This document shows, piece by piece, positions 54,527-64,000 of a DNA stretch of 64,000 nucleotides (positions within the stretch are counted from its first letter, which is position 1; each line of letters starts with the position of its first letter). The notes beneath the pieces were generated by a model, which did not search any database, was not told where the DNA came from, and saw nothing but the letters and a program-made list of their open reading frames with translations. The stretch comes from Membranipora membranacea (taxonomy: Eukaryota; Bryozoa; Gymnolaemata; Cheilostomatida; Membraniporidae): positions 14,071,387-14,135,386 of the forward strand of contig OU612069.1 in the NCBI GenBank assembly GCA_914767715.1. Direction: 5' to 3'. Both the position numbers and the translations under genes were made by a program.

Positions 54527-57229
54527 GGGAGGAGAGAGGATGAATGCAGTCATGACTGTCTGCCTAACGGCCTGAAATCGGGAGCTGCACCACCGCACCG
54601 CAAGTTACAAGGAAGTGATGGCGATTTACGCATAGCCAACTTCGATAGTTGTGCCAGTACGCTGCTTTAGCTTTGATAGTTGACAAACACGACCAGACTA
54701 ATCATTATTGTTATCTTAATGTTAGCCAGACACCTGTACTCTGTGAATATGAAGCTTAGTGTCACAATTAATGTATGACCCATTACGTAAGACTTAAAGC
54801 TACTCAACATAACTTTTCACCCAAGTAATATATGGAAATTAAATAAAAAAATGTCAACTATAAAAAATAGTGGTATTTTCTCATTTGATAGATACTAAAT
54901 TTCAAAGATACTAAAATTATGCAACCATATCGTCACATTTTAGAGCAGGTTAGTATAAATGACATGTCCATCAAAATGCATTCACCTGGATCCTCATCAA
55001 TTGGGGCCAGAATAGTGTCCCCCGGGGCACACGACGCTGGACAAAACCGATGACAAGTAAGCCTAATGGATTCGCTACCTCAATGTCATCATGATAAAGT
55101 ATCAACTTTAAGGCTGTCGGATTGTTTGAGTGGAATTCTGAGGATTTGAAACGATGAGTGTCCAGGTAAGAGGCAACAACATCCTGTGATGGTTGTTGAG
55201 GCTGAACTCTAGAGTAGTATTGGTTGTACTTTTCCAACATCGGGATAATTGGCACATACTGGGCTTCAACATCCACATTGACATTCGATCCATCAGGACG
55301 TACATCTTCACGCTCCCCAATTTTGTAGGGTTTGGAAAGCACAAGCCCTTTACCTGTGAAGTACTTCATTCGTTGGTATTCTGTTGATAGATTGGTAAAC
55401 AGCCCCTGTGCATGTTTTATTTCAGCTCTTAGCGACTTCAATGCATCATTATCGCTGACCATATCCTTTGGCAAAGTGTCAACAAAGTCCGTTACTAGAT
55501 TGTCCAATCTACTAACTGTCGTCATGATAAGCGCTGTGACGGATTCTACAGTATGTTGGACTTGCTTTGTAGTTGAGGTTCCCTTGGTGTAAAACTCAAG
55601 CAAAAACCTAGATGAGCAAAAAAAATTTGGTTTTAAACAACTAGGTGGCTCAATTTTATTCATGCATAAAATTATTCTCTTATTCTTCAGCTCCGTAATG
55701 ATGTGCTTCTTTAGAAAATTGGTCCACTCTTAGTACATTTTATATCTATCGCAGTAGAGGCCCTCCCGAAAACGCTCACATCAAGCCAGACTAACGTTTT
55801 GTGACGTCAGAGAGCTGTTTGAGTGATCAGCCTATTGTAAAATCAAAACAAACAGAGCTATCTTGTATTCAATACAGCAGAAAATCCATGGTGCCGATAT
55901 TCATCTTCTACTATGAGCCTTTGCATCCACATCTCAATTGCAACCTCATAGAAGGGCACTGGCATCCCCATCCCCAAATTTGAGATATGATGGTCTAAAA
56001 AGTCAGCTTATTTGTGCGATTTCTGCAAATGTAGGTCAACACAGAGCACTGAACTAAGGCTATATTGTGTAGTAAGGTATTCTATGAAAGGCCCCCATTG
56101 GGTACAATACTCCACTGAAATCCACTGGCTAAGTAAACAAACTTGGAATTTTATACTACAACAAGCACGGCAATGTGTGTGTGTTCGATTGAGAATAAAT
56201 GACACATGCTATAAACTGAGGTAAGACGCAGGTCAGATAATAAAATCGAGCGATAGCTGAGTCATCGGCTGCACGAAGTTGGTGAAAATAGGGCGACGAC
56301 GGAAAGGAGATCAAAGATTTTTAGACCTTAGCATTCCAATTTGTTTTAGCTTTAGACTTTAGATAAAGCTTTAGACATTAACTGTGTTACTGTTCTCACA
56401 TTCTTGAAACTGACAAGCTTATCAGTATGCCTGCGTGCCGTTATGTATAATAATGTGAACTTTACTAAAAACTTTCGGTGAGGACCTGCTGTTTGCCATC
56501 CATTGTATATTTATATTTGGAGATTTTTAATTGATCCAACTTTATCAGCAGACAAATATTCTATGTGATGATAAAGTTCTAAATAATGTTCTGGGTAGAT
56601 GGCGTGCCGAGGTAAATCCAAAAAATACTGTGCTGCGGCTAACTGTGACAAAGATTCTTTTTATTTGTTTAAATAGCCAGAAAATCAACCACATTTTTAT
56701 CTACACAAATTTTTGCTGATTATGTAAATCAAAATCCATTTGTCATCAATTATTGTAATGTCCATGGAAATATTATTGTCTTTCTGCTTGAGAAACAAGC
56801 CTACCTCTACATGCATGTCTTCCACGGTCAGTTCTTGGTAAGAAACCTATCCCTTCACAACAGTTGCCTGCCCTATTCCTCCAGAATGGCCCCAGAAGCT
56901 TCATTCTCTGAATCAACAGATCTGTCACTTAGATAACATCAGTTATCTGACGACATTATTGCCATTGAAATATTTTACACAAAACTAAGGATCGTGAATT
57001 TAATAATGTGTGTTGAATAATGTTAGACAAATTGATCGTAGCTAATAAACTCTGGCTTTGTGAATTGGGGCTTGTATCATTTCTGTAATGGATGTTTATA
57101 CGATGAGCATATTTTGCAATCATCGATGAGGTAATTTATTATAAGCCACAATAATGTTTGTTTTGACGGCAATGTGATAATTTATGTGGGGAGAGCCTTG
57201 TCAAAGATTATAAAACATTGGCCATGTAG
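52644..57229 (-). repeat. right arm of the large inverted duplication
   Basis: About 4.59 kb, reverse complement of 37914-42484. It contains the last three exons of the 13-exon gene in working order, which makes this arm the likelier original location. It continues without a break into unique sequence at 57230. An exon-like stretch at 56549-56612 (reading LCDDKVLNNVLGRWRAE before a gtaaat donor) is present in both arms but not assigned. Confidence 0.93.
54971..55663 (-). pseudogene. 230-codon ORF, fragment of a transposon-associated protein family (right copy)
   Basis: Protein-identical to the left-arm copy at 39480-40172. It lies convergent to the 13-exon gene (stop at 54526, 445 bases away). 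Its upstream region (55664-55810) also resembles 57340-57530, so the 5' region exists in three places. It ends in unrelated sequence after the YHDDIEVANPLG motif, as does the left copy. Confidence 0.45.
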
Positions 57230-57339
57230 ACAAAACCGTATCCACTAGGATACTGTGAGTAGTCAACAAAGATGTTGATGCGTGACCTATTTAGCTAAAG
57301 TTGTTGAGGAATTTCTATCAACACAGCGCACTAACAGCT

Positions 57340-57530
57340 CTGTGACGTCAAATATCACACCCTTTTCAGCGTTAATTTTATGCCAGCGTTTTTAGGAAGG
57401 CCTCTACTGCGATAGATATATAATGCACTTAGAGTGGATCAATTTTTTTAAGAAGCATATCATTACGGAGGTAAAGAATCAGAGAATAATGTGATGCATA
57501 AGTAATATTGAGCCACCTAGTGGTTTAATG
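57340..57530 (+). repeat. diverged third copy of the 5' region of the 230-codon ORF
   Basis: It aligns with 39330-39510 (and inversely with 55640-55810) through words such as GGCCTCTACTGCGATAGATA, ATCATTACGGAG and TTGAGCCACCTAGT. It is clearly more diverged than the two arms are from each other. The ORF that follows in the arms is not present here. Confidence 0.7.
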
Positions 57531-57705
57531 AGAGAATTCAACATACATGTATATTAGAAAATGGACGTAGCATACAAATGACAAGTCATAATTGGTATGT
57601 TGATCACTCTATAATATTCGTATTGCTTTCCATACTCATGTATCTCATGCTTAAATTATTGTTTCTTGTTACCCATTATACATTATGCTACCCATTATCA
57701 TACAG

Positions 57706-57891
57706 AAGCACCCTACCTTTCCGCAGCCTGTCTTTGGGGATGAATACTTTGAGAGCTGTGTTCTATGGTATCTCCATCATTTTCCTCACAATCCTCAAAA
57801 TGTTCGATATCTACCAAAAGGATACAAGCTAGAATATGATAGATTACAGCATCAGTTCCCAAAGTCCCATCAGTCCAAAAGTAATGGATAG
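57706..57891 (+). CDS. terminal coding exon of an unrecognised gene
   Basis: After a TACAG acceptor, an open stretch of about 60 codons ends in TAG. The peptide begins KHPTFPQPVFGDEYFESCVL, continues with HHFPHNPQNVRYLPKGYKLEYDRLQ and ends in a polar tail. The composition is that of a real protein rather than a shadow. I do not recognise it. A possible first exon (ATG at 57578, donor gtatgt at 57595) gives a stop when joined, so the upstream exon is unknown. The gene may have been cut by the neighbouring duplication. Confidence 0.4.
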   Translation, partial: KHPTFPQPVFGDEYFESCVLWYLHHFPHNPQNVRYLPKGYKLEYDRLQHQFPKSHQSKSNG

Positions 57892-60428
57892 TAGAATTCA
57901 ACTACAAAGTGAGTCTTTCCTGAATCACTGTTCTATCATCCATTTGTCATATTGAAACTTTTTCAAATCAGTCATCAAACTAACCTGGAGTCATTGGGTG
58001 ACTGACATTCACGTCACGATCTTCAGCCTGGTAACTATCTCGGTCACATAGTGTACTTACTGCTTCAGAATGAAGATCCTGAGCTACAAACATATTAAAC
58101 ATTATTATAAATCCATGGACAAGAGGTTAAATTTACAGTAGGCTATGGCTATTGGTGGAGTTACTCCATCGGTATAAAATTTTGTGTCTAGCTATAAATC
58201 TGGCATTTTTTCATTACACATTGAATGATGGCGCAGTTACAACCTTCAAAAATTCAATTCGGCTGCTTGACAAAAGTTGACTTGATGTTTACCTGGTAAT
58301 TGGGAAGCTTGCCCGTTGTTATGGCATTGTCCTCGTAGCTCAGGGCAGAGTGGTGCCATCACTAGGTCAGAACCATTCATGTGAAGCTTGATATGCTTTC
58401 TGTATGATTCCTAACCACTATGACATTTCCATACACATGATCCACAGCGCTACAATAATATAACAGTCTTTCAATCACTCATACTCAATGATAATCAAAG
58501 GACATTCTTTTTTGGTTTCAATCTGGAACTAGCTTGCTGGTAATCAACAGACAAGTAAGCAAGTGCTAAAATATTACTTACCAATGGATGCCGTATTGGA
58601 TTGCCTTCAAACTTAGTGATTTCTAGCTTATGATAGAGCTCAGTGTGCCGCACAATGGCTCTTGGAGATTGATTAGTAAAGTTGACAGAGCATTAGAAGC
58701 AGATATAACTACCCTTCATCCTTTTCCCTTATATTTTCCTCTTACGTTGAATCTGAAATGAATAATAAAATCAATCAGACACACAGTTAATTGATCTCTT
58801 AGTTCTGCAGAACAATTTTATACAAGTGAATTGATTCACTTTTGGTGTAATGCTCATGTCATGATCAAAGCATGACTTTCTACAAGGGTCCAATAAGTCA
58901 GAAAGTAATCAATCCATGTTTCTATTTGAGTGTTGATGAAAAATCGAAGTTCACCCCCATTCTTCTGAATAAATCATTGGCCACAAACATTGGAAACCAC
59001 TAGTCACAGGGTCACCATTTCATCTAAATTGCTATGAATATTGTAGAAGCCAAGGGGTCACCTGGTACTCCTTTGTTTTGCCAAACTTTGCTTATTTATT
59101 TGTTACACATCATAATGTTACTTTCAGTTTACCTGTAGACTTATTATATCAACAATAGCAAATACTAGACAGTTATTGGTATTCAGAACAGTCCAACAAG
59201 GACAGTCATTTATTTAACCATATAAACTTAATATTTAGGGCTTATAGCTCATCTTGTGTGTTAAAGCAACGGTTAAACCTTTCGCCATGTACGATGTACT
59301 TTTTGATAAATAAGGCATAAGCTAATTCTATGATTAATTACACATCCTACTAATGCTAATACCAATGCTAATCAAATGTCAGTATAGAATGTTTAATCGA
59401 CAGACAGATGTTTGTCAGACGGATGTTTAATAGACCTAATTATAATTTCGGGACCATTAATGTCTCAAGGGATATCCTGTGATCAACCGAGGGTATCCTG
59501 TCCTTACACTTACGTAGCTTATAGCTATTGGACAATTTTCGCTTTCGCTACACACTTCCAAATATGGACTAGCAGTACACGTCAGCCCAATAGACTGTAG
59601 ATTTAAGACGTTACAGAATATTACACCCTCTGCCCAGTATTTTACAGCAACTCTGTGAAGATCTCATACTATAGAGAGAAGGGCTGGGCTTACCGGTAAT
59701 CAGCATACATGTACTGTGATCTTGGCTTTTTTCACGGTAACCATCAACCAAGACAGACGTACAATCGGACGGCTCTACAGCTACTGACGAGTATCTAGAG
59801 ACAGACGAGTACAGTTCTATATAGAAGAAGTCCTGTTGGCGGAATTCAAGTTCTACAAACAGAAATATAAAGTGAGTTAAATTATATAATTATCATCAGA
59901 TATCAATATATCTTGATTGTCAGAATTACTAAATTCAGGTAGTTCATATTTATGTTACAAATATTATTACTTCTCTTTCTTGTGGAAACTATATAGATTT
60001 AACTTACATATAATATAGGGCTGCAGCAAGCAGTTGATATTCATCAAATCAGAAGAACACCATGATGAAACAGCAGCTCATGTGTTAAAATAAATTCCTC
60101 TGAAACAAGTGTTCAGGTAGGAATAATGTCTACTACCTTGCTATGAGTAAACATTTAGTGAAAATAAATTTTAATGTACTTTATCTAGAAGAAGAGCGCA
60201 TTTTTTACTACCTCCATAAAAAAAAGAGTATAAACATAGACCAAGAAGATAAAAAAAATCTGAAGAAATCTTATAGTTGAAAAATCGTACTATTTTCCTA
60301 AACAATAAAGGACTATTTGATGGCTGCTAATTTTGGCGCATTTTTAGAGAGGAGAACAATATTGTAAAATTCAGAGAGAGACAGCTCTAAAGAGAAAATT
60401 CACTAAACACATCAACAAACCATCTGCA
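57892..60428. other. intergenic stretch with possible 5' UTR exon
   Basis: No ORF with coding character. The last part (59750-59880) contains GACGAG-rich sequence ending in a gtgagt donor at about 59872, which could be a non-coding first exon of the gene starting at 60429. The remainder is plain AT-rich sequence. Confidence 0.4.
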
Positions 60429-63400
60429 ATGGCTAAAGAAACTCCAAATCTTAGTGATTCATATACACCTTTAACAGATGTAAGCTATGATTTAGACACA
60501 CCAGTCAGGCAGGCTCTTATGGACCCAGATGACTCCTTTTGGAGGGCAACACCTAATTCTAAACATGCCACAGCTTCTAGTTCTTCCCGTTCCAACTCTG
60601 ATCAATCCACACCAGGTTTAAATGGAGCTAGTTCTAGTAGTGCAGTGACTATAGGAGAACACAGCAAGTATAACTACTTGAGTGCAGCTGATCCTACAGT
60701 AGCAGCTATACTCAAAGGTAAGATCATGATGACTTTTCCAAATTGTTTTCTACTAGTAGATGGGGCTAGCAATAAGTATCACTGATTAGGCAGCCAGTGA
60801 GATGCTATTGAATTGTAAAAAAAAAGTTATTTGAGAATAGAGTCATAGTTTGGTAAGCCTTGATGGAAACTATAGTCATACTCATACATATTCGTACTAA
60901 TTATACACAAAACCAAGAAAAGTCAGGTGCTAAGCAAAGCCTACTCCTTATACCTACTTATTATTACTATTAGCTATCAGCTCGATGTGTCTTATATATC
61001 TAATAAGTAAAATTTCATTATTATTGGCATCTTGTAAAATTCTGGATCTAGCAGATATCCGTCACACTCAGGATCAGCTAGAGGGAAGGTATAGAGAAAA
61101 GGCTGTGACAGAACCAGCCTGTTACTCACTGGAAGTCACCCATTGTATGGTTGATAGGATTTTTCACTGTTTATTATTATTACATGTTTTGATTATTACT
61201 TGTAGAAGCAGGTATAGGCGAGAGTGAAGTACACCTCCTTGAAAACAGTGATATCTCTCAGCTGACTCCTATCATGGGTGAACGTTTGAAGATTAGAGCT
61301 ATTCGGGACTTTATTAAGGTAAAAATGGTGGTGTTGGTTGATGTCACACTGTGGAAATGGCACGTCAGCAAGAAGCATGGATACGACTGTTATCATTGTC
61401 TTTGTAACTTGTATGAGTATTGACACGAAATAAAGTCATTGTTCATTCATTTAAAAATTCATTCATATATCTGTTGCTTGGTGTTAGACTTCCCTCAACT
61501 CTTGTTTTCACGCTGTCAAATTCCAAACTTGAGCCTGTGTTGACTCACTTGAATGTTTTTTCCTTGTACAGAGCACGCGGTCTGTCAGTACTTCTCGCTC
61601 CAGTTCAACTGGCCATTTGGTTGATTCTGTAGTTCCTGGGGCAACTGGAGTCCCAACCTATGGACCAAGGCGGAATATTGTGAGTTTATTATATGGCTTA
61701 TGTCCTTTCTCTTGTGACAAATATCTGAGATTATTGTGAGCCAACATTCCGTTAAATATTTTCACCCTCCACATGACAAATCAACTAGTATGTAATCTAA
61801 TTTTAAAGACAAAGTTGAATGTTTAATAACCCAACATAAATAAAAAGAAGTTTGGTATGTTTTCTTGGTTCTGCATTGTAGGAGTGTTATCAACAGGATA
61901 ATTTCTTACTGTGTCATAGTTTTTTTGAGAAAGATGCAGTTGGCAATGATAGGAACTTTACTAACAAAGTTGGAATTTTATTTTGCAACTGTTTTTTCCA
62001 GATGGGGCAGACTTCCACTAGCACTGGTCCGATCGAGGAAGGGCGCATGTCTGGAGTACCATATGCATCACCAACTCAGGGATTTAGACAGAAACATACA
62101 AACACCGTTTACAGACCTTCTTATCATGAGACACAGGTTTTTGTGAGTATATGATGGTTGTATTGTTTCATATTGGAGACATTGCGTTGATGTACAATTT
62201 TCATTTGACCTGTTTATCACCAAGGGTAAAATTGCTAGAAAATTTATTTGCTATTAAGAGGAGCACATAAATAATATTTTGATTTGTTTAGCTTCATGTA
62301 TTGTTGGAGGAAGCTCAAGGCATACTGTGGTTTGTCGCACCCCATATATGATCCAAAATGTCGGCACAATAGATTTAGCCTTGTAAACTAATATCTGGTG
62401 GTCTGAGCTTAAACTACTGGTGCCACTCAGACCAATATGTGCCCATGGAATTCTGTATAGCTCAGAGATATCTAATTGAGATTGTCACCTGATAAGCAAA
62501 TAATATGCGTAAACCGATCTTCAAAAACAGGATGATGGCACTATTTCATACCCTGATTTTGATGATTAGTCTGTGCAAATTATTGGCCCATTAGATGACA
62601 ATGCTCATACCATTAGTTGTGAGCTATACATAATTAAAGAACACACACCTGCCTGTGTGGCAGCAGAAGTTTAAAGATATTATATGCGATGAGACCCCTG
62701 ATTTGACCAAGATCAACTTTTTTTTTTCCAGATGAATAATCTGATACTAGGAGCATATAAAAGGCTGCAGGAGAAATTTAGTAAGACAGAAATTAAACGA
62801 TATACAGGAGATGAGTTGATTACTAAAAAGGAGCGAACAAGGCTACAAAGGATCTACGTGCCATATGTTGTAGAGAAATACACAGAGAAGTTTGGGAACC
62901 AGCACGTGACGTGTGACATTATACAGTATGTCGCAGAAGCTATGGTGAACCAGTTCCCATCACTGAGAGACATAAACACAGACCATACTAGCCCAACATT
63001 TGTAAGTATGACCAATGGTGAAGAAACTTTTGAGATAGCAGTGGTGCGAGGTTAGACCTAGACAAGGCTGCAACCATCATGTGGTCTTGATGCATTTATT
63101 TTGCACAATTAATCATTGTCTCAGAGAGTTAATAATCGACAGTGCTGTTTTCCGTCAGTTATTGTAGTTGTCCTTTCAAGCTAGAGTAGCGCTTAGTGGT
63201 TTGTGATAATATTTGATGGGTTTTAAGAATATAGCGAAACACATGTCAAAAATCGGGGATTTCTTTCTCTCAATTGTGTCCATTGCTTATCTAAAAGGAA
63301 AACTTCAACTATCAGCCACTTGATTCTGATCTTGACTCATCAATTTTAACGAATAATTTTATGTTTTTGTAGAGGCATTTTTTTGTGCGTCGCCCTACTT

Positions 63401-64000
63401 CAGGACAGTTGTACGAGGCGTTCAAGAACGCTAACAGGAGTCTGCCTGACGAACTAAAACTAAGACAGAGTACAGCCCGCAAGGGAAGGAAAAGGAAGGC
63501 AACAGAGTCGGCGACAGTTCCAACGCCGGTCAATCTCTCCTATGAAGAGAAAGGTAAAACTTTTGTTTAAGATATCTTAGTTGTCATTCATCAAACTTAA
63601 TATTCGACTTAAAAAGGATGAGAGAACCTTGGTCTGAATTTATTGGTTCCATCCATGGTTATCTGTTGTGCTGGTTTATTGTGTACTCTCTTGTACTCGA
63701 CAACAAAATCTGTAACGGGTTAACATATCCTGTGAACCGCAGCAACAGTTTACAAATGTCCAGACACTTCACCTGCAGTCTCCTCCTTTATTCCCACTCA
63801 CAGACCATGTGACCGTCGAAAGACATTAAGCTCACCATTGGTAGCTACCTGCTGTCTGTCTGTTTAAACACCTTGTATTAATTAATTCGCTCCTTCCATT
63901 TTCTAGTGAAAGAGATCGAGTTGGCACCCCTCCAAAGAGAAGAAAGCTTCTGGCTGAAACCTATGCAGAGAGGAGGCTTTGGATTGTCACAGAAGGCCCA
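60429..64000 (+). CDS. uncharacterised multi-exon gene, 3' end outside the window
   Basis: Exons so far: 60429-60717, 61206-61318, 61572-61679, 62002-62142, 62732-63001, 63373-63553 and 63907 onward, with GT-AG borders and agreeing phases. Nearly 400 residues are visible. The N-terminus is Ser/Thr-rich and disordered. A short GERLKIRAIRDFIK segment at about 120-134 looks like the end of a SAM-like helical domain. Further Ser/Gly-rich linkers lead to a conserved-looking helical domain of about 130 residues (YVPYVVEKYTEKFGNQH, AMVNQFPSLRD, RHFFVRRPTSGQLYEAF) and a basic KGRKRKATE block. The combination recalls the SAMD3-like family expanded in invertebrates, but I am not certain. Function unknown, perhaps nuclear. 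Confidence 0.75.

Noticed and set aside
57578-57595. First exon for the coding piece at 57706
   Set aside because: Joining the gtatgt donor to the acceptor at 57705 creates an immediate stop.

Overview
This window looks like a piece of an animal (invertebrate metazoan) nuclear genome. Genes are split by many short-to-medium GT-AG introns, the sequence is AT-rich, repeats and tRNA-derived pieces are scattered through it, and there is one 200-N scaffold gap (37714-37913). Gene content (a TYW2 homologue, THAP and TPR genes, small secreted cysteine-rich proteins, a complete virus-like Polinton) and the compact gene spacing would fit a sponge or cnidarian. I cannot name the species from the sequence alone.

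Region 1 (1-4214): mostly non-coding, then a five-exon THAP-domain gene of a transposase-derived family that has lost its 3' part and seems to carry a one-base frame problem at its first junction.

Region 2 (4215-21928): a 17,714-bp Polinton/Maverick element bounded by 130-bp terminal inverted repeats with one mismatch. The left half reads mainly rightward: small ORFs, a candidate Bcl-2-like tail-anchored protein, the FtsK/HerA packaging ATPase, a nine-coding-exon gene and a protein-primed DNA polymerase B. The right half reads leftward: two conserved Polinton proteins, a chromodomain integrase, penton, basic late protein, major capsid protein and an adenain-like protease. All replication, integration and virion genes look open. 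Several genes touch or overlap by a few bases, yet three others are interrupted by spliceosomal introns. The element lacks a target-site duplication and its two flanks come from unrelated loci.

Region 3 (21929-37713): an array of small secreted eight-cysteine (WAP-like) genes on the minus strand. Copy A is cut by the Polinton end, copy B has a broken splice acceptor, and copies C and D look intact. Upstream sequences are duplicated several times. TPR and possible beta-propeller gene relics follow, then the assembly gap.

Region 4 (37914-57229): a large inverted duplication (about 4.6-kb arms, near-identical by eye, around a 10.2-kb loop). The left arm begins exactly at the gap. The loop holds the 3' half of a TYW2 gene and exons 1-10 of a 13-exon novel gene whose last three exons lie in the right arm and are duplicated, orphaned, in the left arm. 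The inner breakpoint lies within a hAT-like non-autonomous element with 8-bp target duplications and AAGTC-rich arrays.

Region 5 (57230-64000): a short coding fragment, a mostly empty stretch, and the first seven exons of an uncharacterised gene that runs off the window.
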